Assembly: GCF_014926585.1 (NCBI RefSeq)
Contig: NZ_CP045422.1
Coordinates: 1,900,501-1,964,500 of the forward strand
Direction: 5' to 3'
Length of the DNA: 64,000 bases
Origin: Devosia beringensis
GTDB lineage: Bacteria; Pseudomonadota; Alphaproteobacteria; Rhizobiales; Devosiaceae
This document shows, piece after piece, positions 1-9,540 of this stretch. The stretch's first letter is position 1, and each line of letters starts with the position of its first letter. Under the pieces are notes generated by a model, which had not been told where the DNA came from, did no database searches, and saw nothing but the letters and a program-made list of their open reading frames with translations. A program made the position numbers and the translations under genes.

Positions 1-912
1 GACGAGGCTGACAATGTCGCCCATGCCCAGGATGCGGTCGGCAATGCGGCTGGGGTGGAAATCCTCCAGCGCATCCATCTTTTCGCCGGTACCGATCAGC
101 TTGATCGGCTTGCCGGTGGCGGCGCGCATCGAGAGCGCCGCGCCGCCACGGCCATCGCCGTCGACGCGGGTCAGCACGATGCCGGTAATGTCGAGGCGCC
201 CGTCAAAGGAGCGCGCCACATTGATGGCGTCCTGGCCGGTGAGGGCGTCAACCACCAGCAGGATTTCGTGCGGGTTGGCAATGTCGCGGATGCTGACGGT
301 CTCGGCCATCAGCTCGTCATCGATATGGGTGCGGCCGGCGGTGTCGAGGATCAGCACGTCATAGCCGCCGAGGCGACCTTCGCGCTCGGCGCGGCGGGCG
401 ATCTCGACCGGGGTCTCGCTGGTGACGATGGGCAGCGTATCGACGCCTACCTGTTCGCCCAGCACGCGCAGCTGCTCCATGGCAGCGGGGCGGCGGGTAT
501 CGAGCGAGGCCAGCAGAACCTTCTTCTTCTGGCGGTCCCTGAGGCGCTTGGCGATCTTGGCGGTGGTGGTGGTCTTGCCCGAGCCCTGCAGGCCGACCAT
601 CAGCAAGGTCACCGGGGCCTTGGCATTGAGGTCGATGGCGACGCTGGTTTCGCCCAGCACCGCAACCAGCTCGTCATGGACGATCTTGATGACCTGCTGG
701 CCGGGGGTCACCGAACGGGTGACCTCGGCGCCGACGGCGCGGTCGCGGACCTGTTCGACAAAGGCCTTGACCACTTCGAGCGACACGTCGGCCTCGAGCA
801 GCGCGCGGCGGATTTCGCGCAGCGCCAGATCGACGTCGTCGGCGCTCAGCGCGCCGCGGCCGCGTAGTCCATCAAAGATTTTGCCAAGCCGGTCGCTTAA
901 GCTGTCAAACAT
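1..912 (-). CDS. ffh: Signal recognition particle GTPase Ffh (3' part missing at window edge)
   Basis: This is the GTPase subunit of the signal recognition particle, which binds signal sequences of nascent membrane proteins and docks with FtsY. Translation from the ATG at 912 begins MFDSLSDRLGKIFDGLRGRG, the typical Ffh N-terminal helical (N) domain. It continues with the G-domain P-loop GLQGSGKTTT at about residue 108, the DTRRPAA motif, DTAGR and the [10 protein letters not shown] motif. About 304 residues are visible; the C-terminal part and the methionine-rich M domain lie beyond base 1. Its receptor gene ftsY is on the opposite strand about 6 kb away, so the two are near but not co-transcribed. 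Identity is secure. Confidence 0.96.
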   Translation of the reverse strand, partial: MFDSLSDRLGKIFDGLRGRGALSADDVDLALREIRRALLEADVSLEVVKAFVEQVRDRAVGAEVTRSVTPGQQVIKIVHDELVAVLGETSVAIDLNAKAPVTLLMVGLQGSGKTTTTAKIAKRLRDRQKKKVLLASLDTRRPAAMEQLRVLGEQVGVDTLPIVTSETPVEIARRAEREGRLGGYDVLILDTAGRTHIDDELMAETVSIRDIANPHEILLVVDALTGQDAINVARSFDGRLDITGIVLTRVDGDGRGGAALSMRAATGKPIKLIGTGEKMDALEDFHPSRIADRILGMGDIVSLV

Positions 913-1254
913 GCGGTTTCCTTGCTCTCCGCGGATAATCGCAAAGATGTAAGATCCATCAGTCCAAACGCCAAGCACACCCACGGGCGCAACGCGCTGG
1001 TGGATGGTGGCCTCCGGGATCGTCGATACCCGCAAGGGGTCCCGGTCGGCTGGTCAGGAGCAAGGCCTGATGAATGGGCTGGCTTTAGGGGAAAGCCAGA
1101 TACGAGTCAAGAAAATCAGGCCCGTTGGCACGGCCCCGACATTGAAATGCGCTTTGTGGGTAAAGACGGCACCACGCCATGCGGTCATTAATCAAATCCT
1201 GCCCATTAGCCGTTAGCCTAGCCGTCCGATCCCTTGCACGGACCAAGCCGACTG
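913..1254. other. Intergenic gap between divergent ffh and an acyltransferase gene
   Basis: No convincing gene is seen. Short open frames here lack family resemblance. A perfect 8-bp hairpin (CTGGCTTT, AGGGG loop, AAAGCCAG) lies at 1079-1099. Both flanking genes read outward, so the gap must hold both promoters, but none stands out clearly. Confidence 0.5.
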
Positions 1255-2445
1255 ATGACGTTGCTGACAGGGCGCAAAGCCGGACAGGGGCCAATACCGC
1301 CCCACAAGGCGTTTGACGTCGCGATTTTCCACGCCATGGATGTGGCCGAGGCCGAATGGCGGGCGTTTGAGGCGGTTGCCGTGCTGACGCCTTATCAGCG
1401 CTTTGACTGGGTCAAGGCACTGATCGCGGCCGGCCTGGAAAGCGAGGCGGGACTGGCAATCGCCGTGATCCGCCGCGATGGCGAAACCGTGGCGCTGCTG
1501 CCCTTGGCCATAAGGCAGCGTTTCGGCTTACGCGTGGCCACCATGCTGGGCACGACGTCATCAAATGGCGACTGGCTGATGGCGCTGCCCCGGTTCAATC
1601 CCGACGCGGCGACGCTGCAGGTGCTGTTGCGGCGCATCTGCCAGGCGGCCGGGGGCGCGGACCTCGTGACGCTCTACAACCAGCCCGCCAGCTGGCAGGG
1701 CATGGACAATCCGGTGCTGGCGCTAGCCAAGGCGCCGGGCGCCTCCAACACCTATGTGGCGACCATCGGTCCCACGCCGGTGCCCTATATCGAGCACAGG
1801 CTGAGCACCAAGCGGCGCAACAATATCACCCGCGGCATGCGGCGGCTGGCGGAGAGTTTTGGCCCGCTGCGGACCGTGCGGGTCAACGATCTGCCCACGC
1901 TGGAAGCGGCGCATCAGGTGTTTCTCGAGCAGCGCGCGGCGCGCTTCGTCGAGATGGGCGTGCGCAATATCTTTGCCGAGGATGGATTTGTCCGCCTGTT
2001 CCGGCAATTGGCCCCGGCAAGCTTTGGCCAGGCCCGGCCGGCGCTGTGCCTGCATGTGCTTTATGCCGGCGAGGAGATCGTGGCCACCTGCTGGGGTGCC
2101 ATGGCGGGCAATCACTATTCGCAATATATCAATTCGACCAGTTCGGGCCCGGCCTCGCAATATAGCCTGATGGCTATCCTGATCGGCACGGTGATGGATG
2201 ATCTCACCCAGGCCGGGATCGTGACCATGGATATGGGGCTGGGTGACTTTGCCTATAAAAGCGAGTGGGCCGAGCGCGAACCGGTGTTTCATAGCGTCAT
2301 CGCTCTGACCCGCCGGGGTCAGTTGGCCGCCGCCGCGTCGGGGCTGCGCGACGGTCTCAAGCGCCAGATCAAGCAGACGCCCTGGCTGTGGACCGCGGCC
2401 AAGCGGCTGCGCCAGCTGCTGTTCAGCCTCACCCGAAAATCCTGA
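1255..2445 (+). CDS. GNAT-fold acyltransferase, CelD/BcsL (FemAB-like) type
   Basis: Predicted soluble acyltransferase of about 396 residues. Members of this family (COG5653, CelD/BcsL) have a GNAT-like fold and are implicated in polysaccharide or peptide acylation; the substrate here is unknown. The C-terminal half has the hallmark stretch TKRRNNITRGMRRLAE, followed by a region resembling FemAB/BioF2-like GNAT proteins with AGEEIVATCWGAM and the closing MDMGLGDFAYKSEW, a typical family motif. The ATG at 1255 is chosen; an in-frame TTG at 1234 would add seven residues. A second, diverged protein of the same type is encoded leftward at 3447-4628, so the two bracket the JmjC-like gene. Family call good, function open. 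Confidence 0.75.
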   Translation: MTLLTGRKAGQGPIPPHKAFDVAIFHAMDVAEAEWRAFEAVAVLTPYQRFDWVKALIAAGLESEAGLAIAVIRRDGETVALLPLAIRQRFGLRVATMLGTTSSNGDWLMALPRFNPDAATLQVLLRRICQAAGGADLVTLYNQPASWQGMDNPVLALAKAPGASNTYVATIGPTPVPYIEHRLSTKRRNNITRGMRRLAESFGPLRTVRVNDLPTLEAAHQVFLEQRAARFVEMGVRNIFAEDGFVRLFRQLAPASFGQARPALCLHVLYAGEEIVATCWGAMAGNHYSQYINSTSSGPASQYSLMAILIGTVMDDLTQAGIVTMDMGLGDFAYKSEWAEREPVFHSVIALTRRGQLAAAASGLRDGLKRQIKQTPWLWTAAKRLRQLLFSLTRKS

Positions 2446-2475
2446 CAAAAAAGGCGGCCGGTTGCCCGACCGCCT
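2446..2475 (-). terminator. Rho-independent terminator for the leftward JmjC-like gene
   Basis: On the minus strand a GC-rich stem (GGCGG/CCGCC at 2453-2457 and 2470-2474, extended by CGG/CCG around a GCAA loop) is followed by a T6 run (A run at 2447-2452 on the plus strand). It lies between two convergent genes, 28 bases past the stop at 2503. Confidence 0.75.
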
Positions 2476-2502
2476 GCTGTCTCGGACAATGCCGCGCCGG
2501 CT

Positions 2503-3450
2503 TTACATGCCCGGCTTGGGCTTGGCCTTGTCGCGGTAGTAATAGTTGGCGTCCTTGCCCAGGACCAGCGAGCGCAGCAGCTTGCGCACGCCCTCGCTCT
2601 GGCGCAGCGGCGCGGCCAGCAGGGCCAGGGTCTGCATGGCGGCGACCTTGATTCCGTCCAGGGCTGGGCTGACGCCGGGCGCCTGCTGGGGAAAGCCGCG
2701 GTCGCGCAGCATGGAATTGGCGACATAGAGATGGTTGCGGCGCTTCACTTCGGGCGTCTTCCAGGTGATGGCCAGCGAGATCGAATAGGTGTCCTTGGTC
2801 TTGACCCAGTGCGGCCAGATATAGGGCACGAAGACGCCCTCGCCCGGCTTGAGTTCGTTGACCGTGCCGCGGCCGGCATAGGCGTCGTCGAACTTGAGGT
2901 TGCGGTGCTTGGTGATCGCGTGCTCGATCTGGTCCTCGCTGGCAATGCTGCGATCGGTATTGTCGTAGATGGCAAACTGCTTGTCGCCATGGACCTGCAC
3001 GAAGAAATTGTCCTCGCTGTCGAGATGGAACGGCGTCGTCGAGTTGGGCGAGGAGACAAACATGAAGCCCTGGATATCGGTGAACCTGGCATCCCTGACG
3101 CCGGCAAAGCCGCGGGCCTTGGCCACCGAATCCAGCACTTCGTCGAGCAGGGCCTTGTAGGTGGGGTGATGCTCGACGCGCTTGAGCACCATCCAGGCGC
3201 CGGCGGTCTCGATCTGGGTGATGACGTCTTCGGGGTCGAGATCGACCAGCGGCGTCGAGGAGGGGTCCTGGCTGACGGCTGCCTTGCCGGAATTGTACTC
3301 GATGCGGTCACGGGGCAAGGCCTTGACCAGGTCGAGGATGGCCGGCAGCGTCAGGCGCGCATCGCCCACCAGGCCATGATTGATGCGGAAGGGCCGGTCG
3401 GGGAACAGGGTTTCAAAGGCGGCCGGTTCGGCGGTCAGCAATGGGTTCAC
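2503..3450 (-). CDS. JmjC/cupin-like domain protein (putative Fe(II)/2-oxoglutarate oxygenase)
   Basis: A 315-residue protein resembling the cupin_8/JmjC-like family, whose characterised members are Fe(II)- and 2-oxoglutarate-dependent hydroxylases. The core shows TPFHLDSEDNFFVQVHGDKQ, giving the His-x-Asp part of the metal-binding triad, then VPYIWPHWVKT with a downstream His at the place expected for the third ligand. The C-terminal 80 residues are helical and not part of the core. Its start codon overlaps the stop of the upstream acyltransferase gene by 4 bases (3447-3450), so the two are probably translationally coupled. The substrate is unknown; with acyltransferases on both sides, small-molecule or surface-polymer modification is only a guess. 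Confidence 0.72.
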   Translation of the reverse strand: MNPLLTAEPAAFETLFPDRPFRINHGLVGDARLTLPAILDLVKALPRDRIEYNSGKAAVSQDPSSTPLVDLDPEDVITQIETAGAWMVLKRVEHHPTYKALLDEVLDSVAKARGFAGVRDARFTDIQGFMFVSSPNSTTPFHLDSEDNFFVQVHGDKQFAIYDNTDRSIASEDQIEHAITKHRNLKFDDAYAGRGTVNELKPGEGVFVPYIWPHWVKTKDTYSISLAITWKTPEVKRRNHLYVANSMLRDRGFPQQAPGVSPALDGIKVAAMQTLALLAAPLRQSEGVRKLLRSLVLGKDANYYYRDKAKPKPGM

Positions 3451-4628
3451 GGACGTTTCTCCTTGGGGTTGGCCAGGGCATGCAGCAGCCGCTTGGCAAG
3501 GCTGCGGGCTGTGCGGCGAGCGGCCATCAGCGCGATGATGGCGCCGGCGATCGGATCATTGGGCATGGTGGGGATCAGCAGATCGCCAATCGGCAGCCGT
3601 TCCCGCCAGACATGGTCGATCATCGGATGGCCCGCATCGGCGGTGGAATCGACCAGGGCAATGGCCGGGTCGGCGGCAAAATGGTGGGTCAGTTCAAGCG
3701 TCAGCTGCACGCCCGGCGAATAGCGCGCCTGGGTCTCGTCATAGGCAATCTTGAAGAACAGCGCCTGAGGACCTTGGCGGATCACCAGGCCGGAGGCAAT
3801 CACGGCGGCGTCCAGGGTCAGTTCGGCGATCTGGATGCGCCCATCGACGCTGAGCCCGGCGGCGGCAGCGCGGATGAAAGCTGCGTCGTTTGCATTCTGG
3901 CCCAGGCCGGTGCCACCGGCGCCCTTCCAGCCCATGGCTTCGAGGGCGAGAAAGCGTTCCAGCGCTGCCGCCACGTCGGCCGGCGTGCTGGCAATGGCAA
4001 AGGCCACCGCACCGTCATCGGCAAGCCGGTTGCGCAGGCGCCGCAATTCCTTGAGCCGTTTGCCCCCCAGGCCGGCCCGCAGATAGGGCTCGGACTCCTG
4101 CGTGGCGTCGAACGCGGCGCGCTCGTGCCGGTTGTGAATGACAGTGCGCAGGCCGCGCCGCGACATGGCCGCCTGCAGCGCCGCAAAGGCGGGACCGTCA
4201 AGGGTCATTGCCGGCAGCGAGAGCACGCGGGCGCCAGCGGCCGCTGCTGCATCGATCAGGGCGCCGGCGGCGGTGACCGCCGCGTCCCGGTGCAGCAGGG
4301 GCACGCTGAGCGGACTATAGGCCTGACGGGCGATCAGCGCCGGCACCGGCAGGTGCAGCGCATGCCAGGCCGAGACCACGGGCAGCAGGCCGATCAAGTC
4401 GCGATCGGCATTGTCGGCATGGGCCAGCAGCAGGCCGGGCCTGTGGCTGAGCGTGGCGGCCGCCAGCGCGTAGTCGGCAGCATAAAAGCCGTTGGCCTGG
4501 ACCGCGGCATCGCCCAGCCGATGCCAGGCGGCGCGCGGCACCGACGTCATGGGGACCACGGCAGGCCGCGTCGCCGCGCGTGCCACGCCCGCTACCTTGT
4601 CTGCGCTCTCCGCCGCCGTCGTATCCAA
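3447..4628 (-). CDS. GNAT-fold acyltransferase, CelD/BcsL-like
   Basis: Predicted acyltransferase of 393 residues. The stretch GGKRLKELRRLRNRLADDG followed by FLALEAMGWKG..GTGL and a second half with VIRQGPQALFFKIAYDE and YSPGVQLTLEL is characteristic of the CelD/BcsL acyltransferase family. The start used is a TTG at 4628 preceded by AAGGGAGATGAGG; an ATG at 4550 is the alternative. It is the promoter-proximal gene of a two-gene unit, ending with a 4-base overlap into the JmjC-like gene. It is only distantly similar to the other acyltransferase at 1255-2445, so a simple recent duplication is unlikely. Substrate unknown. Confidence 0.7.
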   Translation of the reverse strand: MDTTAAESADKVAGVARAATRPAVVPMTSVPRAAWHRLGDAAVQANGFYAADYALAAATLSHRPGLLLAHADNADRDLIGLLPVVSAWHALHLPVPALIARQAYSPLSVPLLHRDAAVTAAGALIDAAAAAGARVLSLPAMTLDGPAFAALQAAMSRRGLRTVIHNRHERAAFDATQESEPYLRAGLGGKRLKELRRLRNRLADDGAVAFAIASTPADVAAALERFLALEAMGWKGAGGTGLGQNANDAAFIRAAAAGLSVDGRIQIAELTLDAAVIASGLVIRQGPQALFFKIAYDETQARYSPGVQLTLELTHHFAADPAIALVDSTADAGHPMIDHVWRERLPIGDLLIPTMPNDPIAGAIIALMAARRTARSLAKRLLHALANPKEKRP

Positions 4629-4882
4629 ACCTCATCTCCCTTAGAGCCCCAACCATAGGGCAAAGGGCTGTCGCCCGGGAAATTGCCTGTTCCCCTGGTT
4701 AAAGCGGGATGAAACGGCCTTCACGAGCGAAACCCTTACAAAATATGAACATTTCCGGCGTCTGGCAGGTGCCGCTCGTCCCGAGCGTCGGGGAGCGTGG
4801 CGCGGGCCGCGCCGCCCACTGGCATTTTTGGACTGCATCAGCCATATAGGGACATTCATTCCAATGCTGGGCGAGGCAGACA

Positions 4883-5758
4883 GTGAGCGGTGTGCCGTTT
4901 CTCAAGATGAACGGGCTGGGCAACCAGATCATCGTGGTCGACATGCGCGGCCGCGCCGACCGCGTCACGCCCGCCGCGGCCATCGCCATCAACGCCATGC
5001 CGGGCACCAAGTTCGACCAGATCATGGCCATCCACGATTCCCGCACCGCGGGCACCGTGGCCTATATCGACATCATCAATTCGGACGGGTCGCGGGCCCA
5101 GGCCTGCGGCAATGGCATGCGTTGCGTAGTGCAGGCGCTGACCGCCGAACAGGGCCGACAGGCTTTCACCTTTGAAACCGTTGCCGGCATCCTGTTTGGC
5201 GAAGAGCAGCCCGACGGGCTGATCACCGTCGACATGGGCACGCCCAAATTTGCCTGGTACGACATTCCCCTGGCCGAGGAATTTGCCGATACGCGCAAGA
5301 TCGAGCTGCAGATCGGGCCGATCGATGCGCCCGTGCTGCACTCGCCGTCGGTGGCCTCGATGGGCAATCCGCAGGCCACCTTCTGGGTCTATGACGATGT
5401 GTGGAACTATGCGCTGGACCGGTTCGGGCCCATGCTGGAAAACCATCCGATCTTCCCCGAGCGCGCCAATATCTCGATTGCGCAGGTGCTGGCGCCCGAC
5501 CGGATAATCCTGCGCACCTGGGAACGCGGCGCCGGCCTCACCGAGGCCTGCGGCACGGCGGCCTGCGCGGCGGTGGTCAATGGCGCGCGCACCAAGCGCA
5601 GCGCCCGGGCCGCGACCGTCACCGTGCCCGGTGGCGATCTGCGCGTCGAATGGCGCGCCGACGACCATGTGGTGCTGACCGGCCCGGCGGAACGGGAATG
5701 GGCCGGCACGCTCGATCCCGCCACTGGCGTCTGGGCGCGCGCGGAGGTTGCGGCCTGA
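4883..5758 (+). CDS. dapF: Diaminopimelate epimerase
   Basis: Interconverts LL- and meso-diaminopimelate, the last step before meso-DAP is used for lysine and peptidoglycan. The 291-residue protein starts [15 protein letters not shown]. Both catalytic cysteines are present in the standard contexts: Cys75 in ACGNGMRC and Cys223 in TEACGTAAC, acting as the acid/base pair. The start is a GTG at 4883 with a GAGGCAGAC stretch upstream; the ATG at 4907 would remove conserved N-terminal residues. The stop overlaps the ATG of mtaB (TGATG at 5756-5760), so the two are coupled. The dapF-mtaB-ftsY order is common in Hyphomicrobiales. Confidence 0.96.
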   Translation: MSGVPFLKMNGLGNQIIVVDMRGRADRVTPAAAIAINAMPGTKFDQIMAIHDSRTAGTVAYIDIINSDGSRAQACGNGMRCVVQALTAEQGRQAFTFETVAGILFGEEQPDGLITVDMGTPKFAWYDIPLAEEFADTRKIELQIGPIDAPVLHSPSVASMGNPQATFWVYDDVWNYALDRFGPMLENHPIFPERANISIAQVLAPDRIILRTWERGAGLTEACGTAACAAVVNGARTKRSARAATVTVPGGDLRVEWRADDHVVLTGPAEREWAGTLDPATGVWARAEVAA

Positions 5759-7023
5759 TGGCCGTGGAAACGCTGACCTTTGGCTGTCGCCTCAATGCCT
5801 ATGAAGCCACGGTGATGAAGGCGGAGGCCGAAAAGGCCGGGCTCGACAATGCCGTCCTCATCAATACCTGCGCTGTGACGGAGGAGGCCGTGCGTCAGGC
5901 CAGGCGGGCCGTACGCAAGGCCCGGCGGGACCATCCGGCGGCGCGCATCATCGTCACCGGTTGCGCCGCGCAGACCCAGGCGCGCAGCTTTGGCGACATG
6001 GAAGAGGTCGATCTGGTCATCGGCAACAATGACAAGATGCAGGCGGCAAGCTACGCCCCCCTGGTGTTCGGCACGCCGCTCAATGACAAGGTCCAGGTCA
6101 ACGACATCATGAGCGTGCGGGAAACCGCCGGCCACCTGATCGAGGGCATGGATGGCCGCGCCCGCGCCTTCGTGCAGGTCCAGAATGGTTGCGACCACCG
6201 CTGCACCTTCTGCATCATCCCGTTCGGCCGCGGCCCGTCGCGCTCGGTGCCGATGGGCGTGGTGGTCGAACAGGTCAAGAAGCTGGTGGCCAATGGCTAT
6301 GGCGAAGTGGTGCTGACCGGGGTGGATATAACCTCCTATGGCCCCGATCTGCCGGGCACGCCCAGTCTGGGCAAGCTGGTCCAGGCGATCCTGCGGCATG
6401 TGCCCGACCTGCCGCGACTGCGGATTTCCTCGATCGACAGTATCGAGGCCGACGCGGCGCTCTATGACACGGTCGCCAGCGAGCGCCGGCTGATGCCGCA
6501 TATGCACCTGTCGCTGCAATCGGGCGATGACATGGTGCTCAAGCGCATGAAGCGCCGGCACAGCCGCGACGATGCGCTGGCCATCATGGCCAAGCTGCGC
6601 GCGCTGCGGCCCGAGATGGTGTTCGGGGCCGATATCATTGCCGGCTTCCCCACCGAGGATGACGCGATGTTTGCCAATACGCTGGCCATTGTCAGCGAGG
6701 CCAGGCTGACGCATCTGCACGTCTTTCCCTATTCGCCGCGAGAGGGAACGCCGGCCGCGCGCATGCCGCAGGTCAGCCAATCCATCGCCCGGGAGCGGGC
6801 GAAGCTGCTGCGGGCAGCGGGCGAGGCCGAGTTCAAGGCCCTGTGCGCCAGCCGCGTCGGCAGAGTCGAAACCGTGCTGATGGAACGCAATGGCGTGGGT
6901 CGCACCGAGCAATACCTGCCCGTCCGGGTGCCGGCTGCGCAACCGGGTGACCTGCTGGCCGTTCGGATCATGGCGAGCCGAGATGCCGGCCTTGTGGGCG
7001 AAGCGGTGCGCGAAGCTGCCTAA
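5758..7023 (+). CDS. mtaB: tRNA t6A37 methylthiotransferase MtaB
   Basis: Radical-SAM enzyme that converts N6-threonylcarbamoyl-adenosine 37 of ANN-decoding tRNAs to the 2-methylthio form. In 421 residues it shows the N-terminal UPF0004 domain with Cys10, Cys38 and Cys69 (second [4Fe-4S] cluster), the radical-SAM CDHRCTFC motif (Cys145, 149, 152), and a C-terminal TRAM-like region. TLTFGCRLNAYE and the spacing fit MtaB better than MiaB or RimO. The ATG at 5758 overlaps the dapF stop. The t6A substrate is made with TsaD, encoded at 11254-12333 in this window. Confidence 0.95.
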   Translation: MAVETLTFGCRLNAYEATVMKAEAEKAGLDNAVLINTCAVTEEAVRQARRAVRKARRDHPAARIIVTGCAAQTQARSFGDMEEVDLVIGNNDKMQAASYAPLVFGTPLNDKVQVNDIMSVRETAGHLIEGMDGRARAFVQVQNGCDHRCTFCIIPFGRGPSRSVPMGVVVEQVKKLVANGYGEVVLTGVDITSYGPDLPGTPSLGKLVQAILRHVPDLPRLRISSIDSIEADAALYDTVASERRLMPHMHLSLQSGDDMVLKRMKRRHSRDDALAIMAKLRALRPEMVFGADIIAGFPTEDDAMFANTLAIVSEARLTHLHVFPYSPREGTPAARMPQVSQSIARERAKLLRAAGEAEFKALCASRVGRVETVLMERNGVGRTEQYLPVRVPAAQPGDLLAVRIMASRDAGLVGEAVREAA

Positions 7024-7041
7024 TATTCAGAAAGTCCGCCG

Positions 7042-8289
7042 ATGACCGACAAGAAGCCGGGTTTTTTCAAGCGCCTGATCACGGGTGAGGTGTTCCAGCC
7101 TGCGCCTATGCCCGCAGCCGATCCGCGGCCGGCTCCTTTGGAGGCGCTGCCCGAGGCCGAGCCGGTGGCGCTGACCCCCGATGTCGTCCTGCCGGCGGAA
7201 ACCCCGGAAGCAGCGCCCGAGTCCCCGGCGCCGGCGCCCGCCGCCGCAGAAGACCATGTGCCTCTGCCCGGCCCGCCGGAAACCACGCCGGACTATGTCG
7301 AGGCCGTCGAGGCGCGCGCCCATGCCGTGGTGCCCGCCGCGGCGGCAACGAATGTTCCTGTCGAGCCGGAAGGCTGGCTGGCGCGCCTGGCTTCAGGGCT
7401 CAAGCGCTCCTCCAATCAGTTGAGCGGGTCGATCACGGCGGTCTTCACCAAGCGCAAGCTGGACAATGCGACGCTCGATGAGCTCGAGGATGTGCTGATC
7501 CAGGCCGATCTGGGGATCGAAACCGCCACCAGCATTACCGATATCCTGCGCCGTGACCGCTTTGACCGCGATGTCTCGGGCGAAGATGTGCGGGCCGTGC
7601 TGGCGGCCGAAGTGGAAAAGGTACTGGGCCCGGTGGCACGGCCGCTGGTGATCGACACGGTGCAAAAGCCGTTCATCATCCTGATGATCGGAGTCAATGG
7701 CTCGGGCAAGACCACCACGATCGGCAAGCTGGCGCAGAAATTTGCCGGCGAGGGCCGCTCGGTGATGCTGGCGGCGGGTGACACGTTTCGCGCCGCGGCC
7801 ATCGAACAATTGCAGGTCTGGGGCCAGCGGACCGGCGCTACCGTCGTGTCCCGCCCCGCCGGGTCGGATGCGTCGGGCCTGGCCTTTGACGCGGTGACAC
7901 AGGCGAAGGCTGAAGGCCGTGACGTGCTGATCATCGACACGGCCGGGCGGTTGCAGAACCGCGACGAGCTGATGAACGAGCTCGAGAAGATCATCCGGGT
8001 GATCAAGAAGGTCGATCCGAGCGCGCCCCATGCCACCGTGCTGACGCTGGACGCCACCACCGGGCAGAACGCGCTCAAGCAGGTGGAGATCTTCGGCCAG
8101 CGGGCCGGCGTCACCGGGCTGGTCATGACCAAGCTCGATGGTACCGCAAGGGGCGGCATTCTCGTCGCCATCGCCCGCAAGTTCGGCCTGCCGGTGCATT
8201 TCATCGGCGTGGGCGAAGGGGTGGGCGATCTGCAGGCCTTTACTGCCGCCGACTTCGCCCAGGCCATTGCCGGGCGCGAACAGCCCTAA
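7042..8289 (+). CDS. ftsY: Signal recognition particle receptor FtsY
   Basis: Membrane-associated GTPase that receives the SRP-ribosome complex. The 415-residue protein has an acidic, Pro/Ala-rich N-terminal A region (about residues 20-105), then the NG domain: helical N part with DNATLDELEDVLIQADLG, the P-loop GVNGSGKTTT (217-226), GDTFRAAA, DTAGR, and TKLDGTARGG near the end. It follows mtaB by 18 bases and is probably in the same transcript. Confidence 0.97.
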   Translation: MTDKKPGFFKRLITGEVFQPAPMPAADPRPAPLEALPEAEPVALTPDVVLPAETPEAAPESPAPAPAAAEDHVPLPGPPETTPDYVEAVEARAHAVVPAAAATNVPVEPEGWLARLASGLKRSSNQLSGSITAVFTKRKLDNATLDELEDVLIQADLGIETATSITDILRRDRFDRDVSGEDVRAVLAAEVEKVLGPVARPLVIDTVQKPFIILMIGVNGSGKTTTIGKLAQKFAGEGRSVMLAAGDTFRAAAIEQLQVWGQRTGATVVSRPAGSDASGLAFDAVTQAKAEGRDVLIIDTAGRLQNRDELMNELEKIIRVIKKVDPSAPHATVLTLDATTGQNALKQVEIFGQRAGVTGLVMTKLDGTARGGILVAIARKFGLPVHFIGVGEGVGDLQAFTAADFAQAIAGREQP

Positions 8290-8372
8290 TCTGACCATGC
8301 TTGGCCCCTAACGAGGCCTTGCATGCTCAGGCCGCAGCGCTCACATTGCCGCCATGCGAAACGAGAAACACC

Positions 8373-9032
8373 ATGTCTGAAAAAGCCACGCCGCAAGCCG
8401 AACCCGAGATCAAGTGGGATGAGCTGCGTCCGCAACTGATCAAGATGGCGCTGGAGCTGGGGCCGCTGGTGATCTTCTTCATCGTCAATGCGCGGGCCGA
8501 CATCTTTGCCGCCACCGCCTGGTTCATGGGCGCCATGGTGATCTCGCTGCTGGCCAGCTGGCTGATCCTGAAGAAGATCGCCGTCATGCCGCTGGTCACC
8601 GGCGTTGTCGTGCTGGTCTTCGGCGGGCTGACGCTATGGCTGCAGGACGATACCTTCATCAAGATCAAGCCGACCATCACCAATGGCCTGTTCGCCGCGG
8701 TGCTGCTGGGCGGACTGGTGTTCGGGCATTCGCTGCTGAAATATGTGTTCGGTGACGTCTACAAGCTGCGGCCGGAAGGCTGGAGCAAGCTGACGCTGAA
8801 CTGGGGCCTGTTCTTCGTGCTGCTGGCAGTGATCAACGAGGTGGTATGGCGCGGCGCGGCCTTTTATCACCCCACCGATCCCAAGGCGGCGACGGACCTC
8901 TGGGTTTCGTTCAAGACCTTTGGCGTGATGCCGCTGACGATCCTGTTTTCGATCAGCCAGGTCAGCCTGCTCAACAAATATGCGCCGCCCAGCGAGCCCC
9001 AGCATATCCCGCCCATCGTGGTGGATAACTGA
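8373..9032 (+). CDS. yciB: Septation protein A / inner membrane-spanning protein YciB
   Basis: Polytopic inner-membrane protein of the YciB/IspA family (septation protein A, older label IspZ), linked to envelope integrity and division in other bacteria; the biochemical role is unclear. The 219-residue sequence has a polar N-terminus, [12 protein letters not shown] at the first membrane segment, further hydrophobic segments, and the signature [22 protein letters not shown]. The ATG at 8373 is preferred over an in-frame TTG at 8301, which would add 24 non-conserved residues. It closes the dapF-mtaB-ftsY cluster. Confidence 0.93.
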   Translation: MSEKATPQAEPEIKWDELRPQLIKMALELGPLVIFFIVNARADIFAATAWFMGAMVISLLASWLILKKIAVMPLVTGVVVLVFGGLTLWLQDDTFIKIKPTITNGLFAAVLLGGLVFGHSLLKYVFGDVYKLRPEGWSKLTLNWGLFFVLLAVINEVVWRGAAFYHPTDPKAATDLWVSFKTFGVMPLTILFSISQVSLLNKYAPPSEPQHIPPIVVDN

Positions 9033-9050
9033 GGCGCAGCGGCGCCTCAG
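9029..9050 (+). terminator. Hairpin terminator between convergent genes
   Basis: Perfect 9-bp stem CTGAGGCGC/GCGCCTCAG (9029-9037 and 9042-9050) that includes the yciB stop codon. It sits between yciB and the leftward DUF1761 gene. There is no strong T run, so efficiency is uncertain. Confidence 0.5.
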
Positions 9051-9066
9051 TCCAGGCCATCCGTTT

Positions 9067-9471
9067 TCAGCCAAATAGGCCGATCACCACACCCGCGAGC
9101 AGCAGCACGCCGAGCAGGTAACCGCCATCGATCAGCGTGCGCGACCAGGGCGCGCCCTGGTAGCGGTGGTTGAGCACCATGGCGGTGATGATGAATCCCA
9201 GCCACATCTGTGCGCCGACCAGCAGGCCATTGGCGACCGTGGTCGCCCCGGTCAGGGCCGGCGTCAGCACGGCCAGGAAATAGGCCATGATGAAGATGCA
9301 CAGCACCGACCACAGATAGGGCGTGTAGTCGCTGCGATCGATCTGGTCGGCCGTCTTGCCGATGGAGGCCAGCCAGGGCTTGGCCAGTGCCATATACCAG
9401 GCGGCGCCAAAGGCCCAGGCGACGACGGTGGCCAGGACGACGGCCAGCCAGTTGACGGCAAAGTGCAGCAT
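9067..9471 (-). CDS. DUF1761 family membrane protein
   Basis: Small integral membrane protein of 134 residues with four predicted transmembrane helices. It starts MLHFAVNWLAVVLATVVAWAF and contains FGAAWYMALAKPWLASIGKT, the typical first loop of DUF1761 proteins. No biochemical role is established for the family. It stands alone, leftward, 69 bases below the EVE-domain gene end, and may be read from its own promoter or through from tsaD-gpsA. Confidence 0.8.
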   Translation of the reverse strand: MLHFAVNWLAVVLATVVAWAFGAAWYMALAKPWLASIGKTADQIDRSDYTPYLWSVLCIFIMAYFLAVLTPALTGATTVANGLLVGAQMWLGFIITAMVLNHRYQGAPWSRTLIDGGYLLGVLLLAGVVIGLFG

Positions 9472-9540
9472 GTTCTTCTCCCCCCGAGATTGGATGCAGG
9501 CACAGACTAGCGCTTGCCGCCGGCCTTGGGTAGCCGGGGC

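Noticed and set aside
55..867. Long plus-strand open frame over ffh
   Set aside because: It is antisense to Ffh; the minus strand has all SRP GTPase motifs. High GC content makes long false frames common here.
922..1191. Short open frames in the ffh/acyltransferase gap
   Set aside because: No family resemblance, no ribosome site, biased composition.
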